From Streptomyces ochraceiscleroticus (lineage in GTDB: Bacteria > Actinomycetota > Actinomycetes > Streptomycetales > Streptomycetaceae), in assembly GCF_000720485.1 (NCBI RefSeq), contig NZ_JOAX01000018.1, forward strand, positions 90,824 to 154,823: DNA of 64,000 bases, read 5' to 3'. Below, one piece after another: positions 1 to 9,274 of this stretch (its first letter is position 1; every line of letters begins with the position of its first letter). A program made the position numbers and the translations under genes. The notes under the pieces are model-generated. The model had not been told where the DNA came from, searched no databases, and saw only the letters and a list, made by a program, of their open reading frames with translations.

Positions 1-329
1 TCGGCGTCACGCTGCGCCGCCCCACGAACGTCCGCCGCACCTTCACCAAGACCACGGTCTGCTCCTTCTGCCTGACCGGGCACGGCGGTTCGGGCGTGAG
101 CCTGCTCGCCGCGCCCCGGGCCGGCGCGGCGGGCCGCCAGGGCAACACCGTCGGCGCGTACGTCTGCGCCGACCTGGCCTGCCCGCTGTACCTCCGCGGC
201 AAGAAGCGGCCCGATCTCGCCGCGCGCTATGAGGAGCAGCTCAGCGTCGAGGAGAAGGTCGCCCGGATGACCGCCAACCTCGACGCCTTCCTGGACAAGG
301 TCACGGACGGCAAGGTCACGGCGGGCTAG
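1..329 (+). CDS. FBP-domain (EF-G-binding treble-clef zinc-finger) protein, C-terminal part
   Basis: This reading frame enters from the left edge, so only the last 108 residues or so are present and the start is outside the window. The visible part begins RRPTNVRRTFTKTTVCSFC and later has CADLACPLYLRGKKR. The CSFC pair and the second C-x4-C pair form the four-cysteine treble-clef zinc site of the FBP family, whose FusB-type members bind elongation factor G on the ribosome. In streptomycetes the family is usually an uncharacterised cytosolic protein, so a translation-related role is inferred from the family. The gene ends just before a strong hairpin shared with the convergent TetR gene. Confidence 0.75.
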   Translation, partial: GVTLRRPTNVRRTFTKTTVCSFCLTGHGGSGVSLLAAPRAGAAGRQGNTVGAYVCADLACPLYLRGKKRPDLAARYEEQLSVEEKVARMTANLDAFLDKVTDGKVTAG

Positions 330-338
330 GTCACCGAC

Positions 339-377
339 GACCGTGCCATCGGCGGTCAGGTCGCCGATGGCACGGTC
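339..377. terminator. Bidirectional terminator hairpin
   Basis: A perfect 16-bp inverted repeat (339-354 with 362-377) around a 7-base loop lies between two convergent genes and overlaps the last two bases of the TetR gene. No U-tract follows, as is usual in streptomycetes. Confidence 0.7.
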
Positions 378-1062
378 ACCGGCGGCGGCCGGGCGTGAGG
401 AAGTCGTCCAGCAGATCGGTCAGTTCGCGCACCAGGGGCCGCAGGACGCGGTAGCGGGACGCGGCGACCGCGCGGGCGATCAGCGGCGCCGTACGGGCGG
501 CCAGCGCCCGCGACCGGGCGCAGTCCGGCGACCGGTCGTACACCCAGAACAGCACCAGGCCCATCTGGTGCAGCCACAGCAGCCGCGGGAGCTGGTCCGC
601 CAGCTCCGGCGCGGCCTTCACGCCCGCGCCCGCGAGCACCTCGCGGTGCAGCGCGACGGCGGCCTCGCGGGGGCCCCGGGATTCCTCGGAGAAGGGGCTG
701 AGCGGGCTGTCGGGGTCGGCGGCGTTCTTGAAGAACTGGGTGGCGAACCGGTGGTACGGCGCCGCCACGTCCAGCCACGCCAGCAGCACCCCGCGGATCC
801 GCTCGGCCAGCCCGGTCTCGGTGGCGAGCACCGCGCGGGCGGCCGCCGCGTGCTCCGCCGCGATCCGGTCGTAGAACCCCTGGACCAGGTGTTCCTTGGA
901 GGCGAAGTAGTAGTACGCGTTGCCGGTGGAGACGCCCGCCTCCTGGGCGATGGCCCGCATCGTCGTCCGGTCGTACCCGCGTTCCTCGAAGAGCCGCATC
1001 GCGGTGGCCAGAATCAGCGCCCGCGTCTGCTCTCCCCGGGATACCTGCTTCGCGTCGTCCAC
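376..1062 (-). CDS. TetR/AcrR-family transcriptional regulator
   Basis: A 228-residue protein with the TetR N-terminal DNA-binding domain. Residues around 12-60 read TRALILATAMRLFEERGYDR, then the helix-turn-helix VSTGNAYYYFASKEHLV. The remaining helical ligand-binding part matches no class I can name. It lies 70 bp downstream of an alpha/beta hydrolase gene on the same strand, so the two may be co-transcribed, but no ligand or target can be read from the sequence. Confidence 0.85.
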   Translation of the reverse strand: MDDAKQVSRGEQTRALILATAMRLFEERGYDRTTMRAIAQEAGVSTGNAYYYFASKEHLVQGFYDRIAAEHAAAARAVLATETGLAERIRGVLLAWLDVAAPYHRFATQFFKNAADPDSPLSPFSEESRGPREAAVALHREVLAGAGVKAAPELADQLPRLLWLHQMGLVLFWVYDRSPDCARSRALAARTAPLIARAVAASRYRVLRPLVRELTDLLDDFLTPGRRR

Positions 1063-1132
1063 GCCCCGACCCTAAGCGAGCGGCCGGGACGCGGGGGACC
1101 GCAGGGGCCCACCGGACGCCTCTCAGGGGCCC

Positions 1133-1957
1133 CTAGAGGCCGTGCGCGGCGAGGAAGCCGGTGATCAGCCGCTCCCACTCCTCGGGGCACTCGTGCATCG
1201 GCACATGGCCGGCGGCGAGTTCGGCGTACTGCGCACCGGGGATGTGGTCGGCCAGGTAGCGGGAGTGCGCGGGGTCGACGAGCTGGTCGTGGAGGGTGGC
1301 GATGACGAGCGTCGGGACGGCGATCCCCGGCAGGTCGGCGCGGACGTCCAGGGACCGTACGAGAGCTGCCTGGTCCGCCGAGCCGTCGGGCACCAGCTCC
1401 GGGCAGGGGTCCAGCAGCGCGTCCAGGTCGTCGTGCGGCAGGTCCCGGAGGCGGCCGGGGGACCAGCCGCTGAGCGTACGGGCCAGCGCCAGGGCCGTGT
1501 AGTCGTCCTGCGCCAGCAGGCGCTGCCAGAGCGCGAGCCAGAGGTCGGTGCGGCGGTCCGGGACGGCCAGCCCCGCGGTCAGCACGAGGCCGCTGACGTG
1601 CTGCGGGTAGCGGGTGGCGGTGCGCACCGCGACGGCCGCACCGAGCGAGTACCCGACCAGGGTGAAGGTCTCCAGGCCCGCGGCGACCGCGCCGTCGACG
1701 ACCGCGTCGGTGAGGCCGTCCAGGGTGAGCGGCCCGGCCGCGCGCGGGGTGCGGCCCGAGCCGGGGTAGTCGGGGGCGACGACGGTGTGGCCGGCGGCGA
1801 GCGCCGGTAAGAGGCGGGCGTAGTTGTCGTCGATGCTGCCGGTGGCGCCGTGGGCCAGGACGATGCCCGGGCCGGAACCGGTGACGGTGGCGGAGAGCGG
1901 AGGCAGGGGCCGGTGCGGGGAAAGGGGGGCGGTGTCGTTCCTCATACGAATGAGCAT
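1133..1957 (-). CDS. Alpha/beta-fold hydrolase
   Basis: 274 residues with the classic alpha/beta hydrolase layout. There is an oxyanion segment LAHGATGS near residue 35, VVAPDYPGSGRT near 60, the nucleophile elbow GYSLG (serine) near residue 100, an acidic residue in the LVIATLHDQLVDP strand and a histidine in AAGHVPMHE near the end. It is a cytosolic serine hydrolase of unknown substrate. There are two in-frame ATGs (1957 and 1945) and neither has a good ribosome-binding site. A small inverted repeat (1941-1954) overlaps the start, which could be a regulator site. It probably forms a unit with the TetR gene downstream. Confidence 0.8.
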   Translation of the reverse strand: MLIRMRNDTAPLSPHRPLPPLSATVTGSGPGIVLAHGATGSIDDNYARLLPALAAGHTVVAPDYPGSGRTPRAAGPLTLDGLTDAVVDGAVAAGLETFTLVGYSLGAAVAVRTATRYPQHVSGLVLTAGLAVPDRRTDLWLALWQRLLAQDDYTALALARTLSGWSPGRLRDLPHDDLDALLDPCPELVPDGSADQAALVRSLDVRADLPGIAVPTLVIATLHDQLVDPAHSRYLADHIPGAQYAELAAGHVPMHECPEEWERLITGFLAAHGL

Positions 1958-1985
1958 TCCCCGGCACGGCGGGCGAACCTACGCG

Positions 1986-2025
1986 AAGGGCCCCTGCCCG
2001 GTACGAAATCCGGACAGGGGCCCTT
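1986..2025. terminator. Hairpin between hydrolase and sdh operon
   Basis: A perfect 11-bp stem (1986-1996 with 2015-2025) is followed on the plus strand by a short pyrimidine/T run. It lies in the gap upstream of the hydrolase gene and downstream of sdhB, and could insulate the two units. Confidence 0.5.
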
Positions 2026-2108
2026 CCTTTGCGGCTAAACCGCCGCCGCTCTCGCGGAGTGGGTTGCTCGCCGCAGGGGTTCCTCAATTAATGGCTGAGG
2101 TACTCGCT

Positions 2109-2152
2109 GCGAAGGCCCCGTCCCGGTGTTCGTACCGGGACGGGGCCTTCGC
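2109..2152 (-). terminator. Terminator of the sdhCDAB operon
   Basis: A 19-bp perfect inverted repeat (2109-2127 with 2134-2152) with a 6-base loop, starting 17 bp after the sdhB stop codon. It is one of the strongest hairpins in the window and fits an intrinsic terminator of the succinate dehydrogenase operon. Confidence 0.8.
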
Positions 2153-2168
2153 GCTGTTCAGGCCAAAA

Positions 2169-2945
2169 TCAGAAGCGCCGGGTGATCAGCGCGCGCTTCA
2201 CTTCCTGGATCGCCTTCGTGACCTCGATACCGCGCGGGCAGGCGTCCGTGCAGTTGAAGGTCGTACGGCAGCGCCAGACGCCGTCCTTGTCGTTCAGGAT
2301 CTCCAGGCGCTGCTCACCGGCCTCGTCGCGCGAGTCGAAGATGAAGCGGTGCGCGTTGACGATCGCCGCCGGGCCGAAGTACTGGCCGTCGTTCCAGAAC
2401 ACCGGGCACGAGGTCGTGCACGCGGCGCACAGGATGCACTTGGTGGTGTCGTCGAAGCGCTCGCGGTCCTCGGCGGTCTGCAGCCGCTCGCGGGTCGGCT
2501 CGTTGGTGTCCTTCGTGATCAGGAAGGGCATCACGTCGCGGTACGCCTGGAAGAACGGCTCCATGTCCACGACCAGGTCCTTCAGGACCGTCAGGCCCTT
2601 GATGGCCTCGACCGTGATCGGCTTCTCAGGGTTGATGTCCTTGATCAGCGTCTTGCAGGCCAGCCGGTTCTTGCCGTTGATCCGCATGGCGTCGGAGCCG
2701 CAGATGCCGTGCGCGCAGGACCGGCGGAAGGTCAGGGTGCCGTCCTGCTCCCACTTGATCTTGTGCAGCCCGTCGAGCACGCGCTCCTTCGGGTCCAGCT
2801 CCAGCTGGAAGTCCTGCCACTTCGCCTCGTCCGAGACCTCCGGGTTGAACCGGCGGATGCGGAAGGTGACGGTGATCTTCTGGAGTGCGGTGCTCTCGGC
2901 CGCGTCCAGCGCCGCCGAGTGCTTGTCAAGCGTGGGGGTGCTCAT
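2169..2945 (-). CDS. sdhB: Succinate dehydrogenase iron-sulfur subunit
   Basis: A 258-residue electron-transfer subunit of complex II, which passes electrons from the SdhA flavin through three iron-sulfur clusters to quinone at the membrane anchor. The 2Fe-2S ligands are in CAHGICGSDAM and the downstream LAC. The 4Fe-4S and 3Fe-4S ligands are in CILCAACTTSCP and CTDACPRGIEV. Length and motif order are normal. The start codon overlaps the sdhA stop (ATGA), so the two are translationally coupled. It is the last gene of the operon, with a strong hairpin after it. Confidence 0.97.
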   Translation of the reverse strand: MSTPTLDKHSAALDAAESTALQKITVTFRIRRFNPEVSDEAKWQDFQLELDPKERVLDGLHKIKWEQDGTLTFRRSCAHGICGSDAMRINGKNRLACKTLIKDINPEKPITVEAIKGLTVLKDLVVDMEPFFQAYRDVMPFLITKDTNEPTRERLQTAEDRERFDDTTKCILCAACTTSCPVFWNDGQYFGPAAIVNAHRFIFDSRDEAGEQRLEILNDKDGVWRCRTTFNCTDACPRGIEVTKAIQEVKRALITRRF

Positions 2946-4699
2946 CAGTACTTACGCTCCATCGGCTGGTAGCGGGTCTGGACGACCGGCTTGTAGTCGA
3001 GGCGGATCGACTCCTTGCCGTCTGCGCCGACCTCGCGGTACGCCATGGTGTGCCGCATGAAGTTGACGTCGTCGCGGTTCGGGTAGTCCTCGCGGTAGTG
3101 ACCGCCGCGGGACTCCTTGCGGGCCAGCGCGGAGACCGCCATGACCTCGGCCAGGTCGAGCAGGTTGCCCAGCTCGATGGCCTCCAGCAGGTCGGTGTTG
3201 AAGCGCTTGCCCTTGTCCTGGACGGAGACGTTCAGGTACCGCTCGCGCAGCTCGCCGATCTTCTCGACCGCGGTCTTGATCGTCTGCTCGGTGCGGAACA
3301 CCATCACGTTGGCGTCCATGCACTCCTGCAGCTCGGTACGGAGCTTGGTCACGCTCTCCGTGCCGTTCGAGTCGCGCAGCCGCTCGACCTGCTCCTGGAC
3401 CTGCTTCGCCGGGTCCTCGGGCAGCTCGACGAACTCGCTCTTGTGCGCGTACTCCGCGGCGGCGATGCCCGCGCGGCGGCCGAACACGTTGATGTCGAGC
3501 AGCGAGTTGGTGCCGAGGCGGTTGGCGCCGTGCACGGAGACACAGGCGACCTCGCCGGCGGCGTACAGGCCCGGCACGACGGTGGTGTTGTCGGCCAGCA
3601 CCTCGCCCTCGACGTTGGTCGGGATGCCGCCCATGGCGTAGTGCGCGGTCGGCTGGATCGGGATCGGGTCCGTGTAGGGCTCGATGCCGAGGTAGGTCCG
3701 CGCGAACTCGGTGATGTCGGGCAGCTTGGCGTCGAGCTGCTCCGGCGGGAGGTGCGTGAGGTCGAGGTAGACGTGGTCGCCCTCGGGACCGCAGCCGCGG
3801 CCCTCGCGGATCTCCGTGTAGATGGAGCGCGAGACGACGTCACGCGAGGCGAGGTCCTTCATGACCGGTGCGTACTTCTCCATGAAGCGCTCGCCGTCCT
3901 TGTTGCGGAGGATGCCGCCCTCACCACGGGCGCCCTCCGTCAGCAGGATGCCCATCCGCCAGATGCCGGTCGGGTGGAACTGGAAGAACTCCATGTCCTC
4001 CAGCGGCAGCCCGCGGCGCCAGGCGGCGGCCTGGCCGTCACCGGTCAGGGTGTGCGCGTTGGAGGTCACCTTGAAGAACTTGCCGGTGCCGCCGGACGCG
4101 AAGATGATCGACTTCGCCTGGAAGACGTGGATCTCGCCGGTCGCCAGCTCGTAGGCGACGACACCGGCGGACTTCTTGACCCCGTCGACCTCGTTCAGCA
4201 GCAGGTCCAGGACGTAGAACTCGTTGAAGAACTCCACGCCCTCCTTGACGCAGTTCTGGTACAGCGTCTGGAGGATCATGTGGCCGGTGCGGTCCGAGGC
4301 GTAGCAGGACCGGCGGACCGGGGCCTCACCGTGGTTACGGGAGTGACCGCCGAAGCGGCGCTGGTCGATCGTGCCGTTCGGGGTGCGGTTGAACGGCAGG
4401 CCCATCTTCTCCAGGTCGAGGACGGAGTCGATGGCCTCCTTCGCGAGGATCTCGGCGGCGTCCTGGTCGACCAGGTAGTCGCCGCCCTTGATCGTGTCGA
4501 AGGTGTGCCACTCCCAGTTGTCCTCCTCGACGTTCGCGAGGGCGGCGGCCATGCCGCCCTGCGCTGCGCCGGTGTGGGAGCGGGTCGGGTAGAGCTTCGT
4601 CAGGACGGCGGTGCGGCTGCGCTTGGTCGACTCGATGGCCGCGCGCATACCGGCGCCACCCGCGCCGACGATGACGGTGTCGTACTTGTGGATCTTCAT
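2945..4699 (-). CDS. sdhA: Succinate dehydrogenase flavoprotein subunit
   Basis: A 584-residue catalytic subunit that oxidises succinate to fumarate with covalently bound FAD. The Rossmann motif [11 protein letters not shown] is near residue 12. [10 protein letters not shown] contains His42, the expected site of covalent FAD attachment. The active-site region [21 protein letters not shown] and the C-terminal [16 protein letters not shown] are intact. I chose ATG 4699 because the family begins with the [12 protein letters not shown] segment. The reading frame stays open to 4906, but that stretch lies over sdhD and has no family similarity. The 20-bp gap to sdhD and the overlap with sdhB indicate one operon. 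Confidence 0.97.
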   Translation of the reverse strand: MKIHKYDTVIVGAGGAGMRAAIESTKRSRTAVLTKLYPTRSHTGAAQGGMAAALANVEEDNWEWHTFDTIKGGDYLVDQDAAEILAKEAIDSVLDLEKMGLPFNRTPNGTIDQRRFGGHSRNHGEAPVRRSCYASDRTGHMILQTLYQNCVKEGVEFFNEFYVLDLLLNEVDGVKKSAGVVAYELATGEIHVFQAKSIIFASGGTGKFFKVTSNAHTLTGDGQAAAWRRGLPLEDMEFFQFHPTGIWRMGILLTEGARGEGGILRNKDGERFMEKYAPVMKDLASRDVVSRSIYTEIREGRGCGPEGDHVYLDLTHLPPEQLDAKLPDITEFARTYLGIEPYTDPIPIQPTAHYAMGGIPTNVEGEVLADNTTVVPGLYAAGEVACVSVHGANRLGTNSLLDINVFGRRAGIAAAEYAHKSEFVELPEDPAKQVQEQVERLRDSNGTESVTKLRTELQECMDANVMVFRTEQTIKTAVEKIGELRERYLNVSVQDKGKRFNTDLLEAIELGNLLDLAEVMAVSALARKESRGGHYREDYPNRDDVNFMRHTMAYREVGADGKESIRLDYKPVVQTRYQPMERKY

Positions 4700-4719
4700 T
4701 GTTCCAGTCAGCCCCGGCG

Positions 4720-5190
4720 TTAGCGGATGTTCGGGTCGAAGGTGAAGATCACCAGCGTGCCCAGAAGGACGGTGAACACCGTGGCGGCGTACAGCAGCAT
4801 CTTCAGCCAGAAGCGGGTGTTGTCCCGCTGCGCGTAGTCGTTGATGACCGTACGCAGGCCGTTGGCGCCGTGCAGCATCGCCAGCCACAGCATGATCAGG
4901 TCCCATGCCTGCCAGAACGGCGAGGCCCAGCGACCGGCCACGAAGGCGAAGCCGATCTTGCTCACGCCGCCGTCCAGCACGAGCTGGAGGAGCAGGTGGC
5001 CGAGGACCAGGACGACCAGCACGATGCCGGACAGCCGCATGAACAGCCAGCCGTACAGCTCGAAGTTGGTCCGGGTCGACCGCGGGGTCTTCTTGGTACG
5101 GGCGCGGGGCGGCTCGATGACGGGAGCCGGGTTGTCCACGTCGTACAGGGACACGGAGTCGTTCACAGGAGTCGTCTCAGCAGAGGACAT
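4720..5190 (-). CDS. sdhD: Succinate dehydrogenase membrane anchor subunit
   Basis: A 156-residue hydrophobic subunit of complex II. About 40 polar residues precede three membrane segments: [20 protein letters not shown], the span around [18 protein letters not shown], and [19 protein letters not shown]. Histidines in the first two spans (GHLLL and LHGANG) are candidates for heme b ligation and the quinone site, as in the family. It sits between sdhC and sdhA in the usual actinobacterial C-D-A-B order, 9 bp after sdhC. Confidence 0.93.
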   Translation of the reverse strand: MSSAETTPVNDSVSLYDVDNPAPVIEPPRARTKKTPRSTRTNFELYGWLFMRLSGIVLVVLVLGHLLLQLVLDGGVSKIGFAFVAGRWASPFWQAWDLIMLWLAMLHGANGLRTVINDYAQRDNTRFWLKMLLYAATVFTVLLGTLVIFTFDPNIR

Positions 5191-5199
5191 CGCGCTTCA

Positions 5200-5580
5200 T
5201 CAGCTCCCGAACAGCGTGCGCAGGGTGTGCTGCAGCACGGGGTAGAAGGCGCCGGCCATCAGGACGGCCCACACGCCGACAACGGTCCACAGCAGCTGCT
5301 TCTGGTACTTCGTGCCCTTGGACCAGAAGTCCACGGCCACGACGCGCAGGCCGTTGAGCGCGTGGAAGAGGATGGCGGCCACGAGGCCGTACTCCATCAC
5401 GTTGACGAGAGGCGTCTTGTACGTGGCGACGACGTCGTCGTAGGCCTCCGGGGAGACACGAACGAGAGCGGTGTCGAGCACGTGCACGAACAGGAAGAAG
5501 AAAATGAGGACGCCGGTGACTCGATGAGCCACCCAGGACCACATACCTTCCCGGCCGCGATACAGCGTTCCAGCCGGCAC
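5200..5580 (-). CDS. sdhC: Succinate dehydrogenase cytochrome b556 subunit
   Basis: A 126-residue membrane anchor that binds heme b and the quinone with SdhD. Membrane spans are VTGVLIFFFLFVHVLDTALV, the span around GLVAAILFHALNGLRVVAV, and WTVVGVWAVLMAGAFYPVL. The histidines in FVHVLD and LFHALNGLR are typical heme/quinone-region residues, and SWVAHRVTG is the family signature. GTG 5580 is preferred because a GGAGG ribosome-binding site lies 8 bases upstream and family members start with PAGTLYRGREG. An ATG at 5655 would add 25 unconserved residues. It is the first gene of the operon. Confidence 0.93.
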   Translation of the reverse strand: MPAGTLYRGREGMWSWVAHRVTGVLIFFFLFVHVLDTALVRVSPEAYDDVVATYKTPLVNVMEYGLVAAILFHALNGLRVVAVDFWSKGTKYQKQLLWTVVGVWAVLMAGAFYPVLQHTLRTLFGS

Positions 5581-5772
5581 GGAAAAACCCTCCGGGAGCG
5601 GGGACTGGGGCCTGCCGGCTTCACTGTCGGTCTGGCCCGGCCGGGTACGGTCCACCGGCCCTGGCCATCGTAGCGACGACTTGTCGGTTCCTCCCGCCGG
5701 GGTCCTCAGGTGTGATCAAACAAGCACGGACGGGCGATCGGACGGGCTAACGGACAGGGAGGAAAGCGAATG

Positions 5773-6372
5773 TCACGGACTTTCGGCCGCAAGGTGGGCG
5801 AGGCGCCCCCGCGCGATCCGGCGCAGCTCGTCGGCGGCGATGGCGCGCTCCTCGTCCGGCTCGTGTCCCAGCCGGTCCCTGATCCCGCTCAGCACACAGT
5901 CCAGCAGCTCGTCGTCGCGCAGCCCGTCCAGGCAGATCACGAAGGCGTGCCGGAAGCGGCGCTCGTACTCGGCGTGCGCGGCGCGCAGCGCGGTGTGCGC
6001 CGCGAGGGTGCCGCGGCCACGGGCGCCCGCGAGCGGCTGCGGGGAGAGGGACTCCCCGGCGAGCGCCTCGGTGAGATCGCCCGGGCTGAGGTCGTAGCTG
6101 GCCTCGTCGGCGGCGGCGAGCAGCGCTTCCAGGTCGGGATACGGGCGGTGCGCGGCGATCCGGCGGGCCCAGCGGTGGCTGCCGCAGCAGGCCAGCAGTG
6201 CGGCCTCGGCGATGTCGTCGGCGGCCGAATTGAGACGGTCGAGCCCGGGCGCGTCGCCGGGCAGCGCTCGCCACGGCCGGCACGTTTGCGAAGGTATGCC
6301 GGAGCGGGGAGCGTGCAGCGTGGTCGGCGGGGCGGCCGGGGGCTCGCTGGTCAGCGTGATCTCCTCGGGCAA
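5773..6372 (-). CDS. OHCU decarboxylase-like protein
   Basis: The C-terminal 160 residues or so resemble 2-oxo-4-hydroxy-4-carboxy-5-ureidoimidazoline decarboxylases of the urate-to-allantoin route. Landmarks are GLDRLNSA, ALLACCGSHRWARRIAAHRP, LLAAADEASYDL and FRHAFVICLDGL. The segment that carries the catalytic histidine in true enzymes (a HPRIG-type motif after the EAL helix) reads ALAGESLS here, so activity is doubtful. No ATG or GTG with a ribosome-binding site is in frame near the homology start. TTG 6372 is a guess and the true start could be anywhere between about 6260 and 6490. It diverges from the hexosaminidase gene. Confidence 0.6.
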   Translation of the reverse strand: MPEEITLTSEPPAAPPTTLHAPRSGIPSQTCRPWRALPGDAPGLDRLNSAADDIAEAALLACCGSHRWARRIAAHRPYPDLEALLAAADEASYDLSPGDLTEALAGESLSPQPLAGARGRGTLAAHTALRAAHAEYERRFRHAFVICLDGLRDDELLDCVLSGIRDRLGHEPDEERAIAADELRRIARGRLAHLAAESP

Positions 6373-6646
6373 CAGGGGACTACGCGCGCGGGGCGCGGGA
6401 CCGGGGCGACTCCGTCGGGGGCGGCGAGGGCCCCGGGGAAGGAGGGACTGTCGGCGCTCGCACCGTCTTCCGGGGGTGGAGGTCGGGTGACGGGCGGGCA
6501 AATGCGACGTCACCGTAACGACGCAAGCCGTCTTCTGTCTGACGGATGCGCGAATTTCACCCGGATGAGAGAGCTTTCGAGCGCGTAGTGGACGGGACGT
6601 TTCTCTAGCTGGCCATACTTCGCCCTGGAAAGGGAGGTTTGCGTAG

Positions 6647-8317
6647 ATGAGGAAGCTGACGGCATGGGTGGCACTGGCCGCCTCGGCCCTGACCATCACC
6701 GGCTGCTCGGACGGCTCCGCGCAGCACGGCGGGGGCAGCGGTACCGGAAACCAGGATTCCAAGTCGCCCACGTCCGCCGCGTCCTCGGCAGCGCCCACGC
6801 CCCGCTGGGCCGCGGTCAAGGGACCCCCGCGCACGATCCCCGCGGTCCGCGGCTTCAAGGCGGCCGACGGCACCGGCTGGCGCGTCTCGAAGAACGCCCG
6901 CGTCGTCGTGCCCGCCGGGCAGGACAGCCCGCTCGCCGACGAGGCCCGCCGGCTCGCCGCCGACCTGGGCGGCCTGAAGCTGTCCTGGAAGGACGACGCG
7001 CGCCCCGGCGACGTCGAGCTGACGCTCTCGGGCAAGGGCAAGGGCAAGGCGGCGGGCGAGAACAACGCGGCGCCCGCGAGCACCGCCGACGAGGCGTACA
7101 CGCTCACGGCGCGCGACACCCGTCTCACCCTGTCCGCGCCCACCGACACCGGGATCTTCAACGCCACCCGTACGGTCGTGCAGTCCGTACGGGCCTCCGG
7201 CGGCGTCCCCGAAGGCACCATCCAGGACCGCCCCGACCGGGCCCAGCGCGGCCTGCTCGTCGACACCGCGCGCAAGCACTTCAGCGCGGACTGGCTGGAG
7301 AAGCGCGTCCGCGAGATGGCCGATCTCAAGCTCAACCAGCTCCAGCTCCACTTCTCCGACGACCAGGCGTTCCGCATCGAGAGCTCCAGCCACCCGGAGA
7401 TCGTCTCGAGCGACCACCTGACCAAGGCGCAGGTCCGCCACCTGGTGAAGCTCGCGCGCGAGCTGCACATCACCGTCATCCCCGAGATCGACTCGCCGGG
7501 CCACCTCGGCGCGGTGATCGACAAGCACCCCGAGCTCCAGCTCCGCAGCGCCGCGGGCACCTCCCAGCGCGGCGCGATCGACATCTCGCAGCCCAAGGCC
7601 GCGCGGATCGTCGACGACCTGCTGCGCGAGTACGCCGAACTGTTCGCCGAGGAGGGCGTGCCCGGGCCGCGCTGGCACCTGGGCGGCGACGAGTACCGAG
7701 CCCTGACCGTGAAGTCGCCCGGCGCCACCTATCCGCAGCTCGCGCGCGCCGCCACCAAGAAGTACGGCGCCAACGCCACCGTCCAGGACCTGACGACCGG
7801 CTGGCTCAACGACCGCGAGAAGACCCTGCGCAAGGCGGGCGTGCAGCACGTCGAGGCGTGGAACGACGGCTTCCACGACTCCAAGGTGGTCACCCCCGAC
7901 CGGGACCGCACGGTGGCGTACTGGACCGGCAAGGAGATCGGCGCCCGCGAGCCCGTGACGTACCTGAAGGAGGGCCGCACGGTCGTCAACCTCAACGACG
8001 AGTACCTCTACTACGTCCTCGGCCAGCCGAACGACTTCACCTACCCGACCGGCGAGCGGATCTACAAGGAGTGGACCCCGGCCGTGGTCCGCGGCAGCAA
8101 GGCGGTCCCGGCCTCGCTCGCCGGGCCCGACCGCATCCCCGGCGCCCGCTTCGGCGTCTGGTGCGACCTCGCCCAGTCCCAGACCACCGACCAGGTCGCC
8201 CGCGGCATCCGGCTGCCGCTCGCCGCGCTCTCCCAGAAGGTCTGGGACCCGCGCAAGCCGTCGCTGTCCTGGACGGACTTCAAGGCCCGCGCGGCAACGG
8301 TGGCGCCCGCGCGCTGA
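6647..8317 (+). CDS. Secreted lipoprotein beta-N-acetylhexosaminidase (GH20)
   Basis: A 556-residue protein that should hydrolyse terminal N-acetylglucosamine or N-acetylgalactosamine residues outside the cell, for example from chitobiose or peptidoglycan debris. It begins with a lipoprotein signal (MRKLTAWVALAASALTITGC; cysteine 20). A GH20b-type N-domain follows, then the TIM barrel from about residue 200 (DRPDRAQRGLLVDTARKHFS). WHLGGDEY places the catalytic Asp348-Glu349 pair where substrate-assisted GH20 enzymes have it. A low-complexity linker follows the signal. It is a single gene, divergent from the OHCU-like gene, with no local sugar transporter. Confidence 0.92.
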   Translation: MRKLTAWVALAASALTITGCSDGSAQHGGGSGTGNQDSKSPTSAASSAAPTPRWAAVKGPPRTIPAVRGFKAADGTGWRVSKNARVVVPAGQDSPLADEARRLAADLGGLKLSWKDDARPGDVELTLSGKGKGKAAGENNAAPASTADEAYTLTARDTRLTLSAPTDTGIFNATRTVVQSVRASGGVPEGTIQDRPDRAQRGLLVDTARKHFSADWLEKRVREMADLKLNQLQLHFSDDQAFRIESSSHPEIVSSDHLTKAQVRHLVKLARELHITVIPEIDSPGHLGAVIDKHPELQLRSAAGTSQRGAIDISQPKAARIVDDLLREYAELFAEEGVPGPRWHLGGDEYRALTVKSPGATYPQLARAATKKYGANATVQDLTTGWLNDREKTLRKAGVQHVEAWNDGFHDSKVVTPDRDRTVAYWTGKEIGAREPVTYLKEGRTVVNLNDEYLYYVLGQPNDFTYPTGERIYKEWTPAVVRGSKAVPASLAGPDRIPGARFGVWCDLAQSQTTDQVARGIRLPLAALSQKVWDPRKPSLSWTDFKARAATVAPAR

Positions 8318-8434
8318 GCGGTACGGACGTACGTCTTTACCCCTGTATGTCACAGTCCGCTGTGACGTTCCCACGCCCTGGCACGCAGTACTGCCCGACA
8401 AGCAAGTGCCGGGTGCGGAGGGAAGGCGTACGTC

Positions 8435-9010
8435 ATGAGCCTGGTGGAACTGCTCGCGCGGGCCGATGCGCGCGGGCTGGCAGCGAGCGGCCTCGCCTGC
8501 CTGGACCGCTGCCTGCCGCTGCTCGGCGCGGACGACGACGCGCTGCGCCCGCTGTGGGCGAGCCTGACGGCGGACGGCGCCGAGTGGGGCACCCAGCTCG
8601 CCGCGGTACGGGCCGTGCTGCCGCCGGACCCGGCGGACGGCACGGCGGACGGCGCCGGGCCGGCCGTACTGGCCCGCCGGATGCTCGACGCCGCGCCGGC
8701 CACCGGCTCCGACGAGGAGGCGCTCCGCGCCTGGGCCGACGACTGCTCCGGCGCGGCGCTCCATGTGCACCACCTGCTGGACCACCCCGGCAAGCCGGAC
8801 GAGGGCGCGCAGGTCCTCGCTGAGCACCGCGCGGGCCGCACGGACGGCATGACCCCGCTGGTCGAGGCCGAGCTCCGGCGCCAGACCACGATCCTGGAGC
8901 TGCTGGCCGGACACGGCCCCGCGGGCCTGCGCCAGGCGGTGGAGATCTCCGCCGAGGGACGCCGCGTACTCCGCGCGGTGGTCTCCCGACAGGCACGGGG
9001 CGCCGCTTAG
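8435..9010 (+). CDS. Conserved hypothetical alpha-helical protein
   Basis: 191 residues, no signal peptide, no membrane span, rich in Ala, Leu and Asp. Predicted helices run throughout (VELLARADARGLAASGLACL near the start, ILELLAGHGPAGLRQAVEI near the end). I do not recognise a family. ATG 8435 is preceded by GGAAGG at a suitable distance. It stands alone between the hexosaminidase gene and a strong terminator, so it is probably monocistronic. Confidence 0.65.
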   Translation: MSLVELLARADARGLAASGLACLDRCLPLLGADDDALRPLWASLTADGAEWGTQLAAVRAVLPPDPADGTADGAGPAVLARRMLDAAPATGSDEEALRAWADDCSGAALHVHHLLDHPGKPDEGAQVLAEHRAGRTDGMTPLVEAELRRQTTILELLAGHGPAGLRQAVEISAEGRRVLRAVVSRQARGAA

Positions 9011-9040
9011 GCCCCGAGCGTGCCGTTGTCCGTGTGCTCG

Positions 9041-9082
9041 CCCTCGGGGCGTACGTCAGCGAGGTGACGTACGCCCCGAGGG
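9041..9082 (+). terminator. Terminator after the 8435-9010 gene
   Basis: A perfect 18-bp inverted repeat (9041-9058 with 9065-9082) with a 6-base loop, 30 bp after the stop codon, separating this gene from the sigma factor cassette. Confidence 0.75.
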
Positions 9083-9274
9083 CTCCCTTGTGATCTTCTG
9101 CCTCCCCCTGCGTGGCCGGGGCCGCGCGGGCGCGGCACTGTGACATTTCCGTCCACTCGGACGCTGATGACTGTGGAGGCACAGGTGCCCTGATCCGTGC
9201 CGCGCCGCCGCGGCCGCCGCGGATCCGCCGAGAAGAGGACAACGGGGTTGGGCCGGGGAGGGGAGCTCCGTCGG

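Noticed and set aside
1941..1954. Inverted repeat CTCAT-4-ATGAG overlapping the hydrolase start
   Set aside because: Too short to call an operator without conservation; noted in the hydrolase entry only.
4700..4906. Upstream extension of sdhA
   Set aside because: It overlaps sdhD in another frame and lacks similarity to the family; the conserved start MKIHKYD is at 4699.
6380..6390. CTACGCGCG half of the nucleoside-regulon palindrome near the OHCU-like gene
   Set aside because: The second half is not symmetric (CG instead of TAG); a 9-mer of this composition is expected by chance in such GC-rich DNA. A similar half-site lies inside a gene at 11962.
6605..8914. Long open frame on the minus strand across the hexosaminidase gene
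   Set aside because: It is the high-GC shadow of the real gene: no domain, composition dominated by Arg, Gly, Val and Ala, and no ribosome-binding site.
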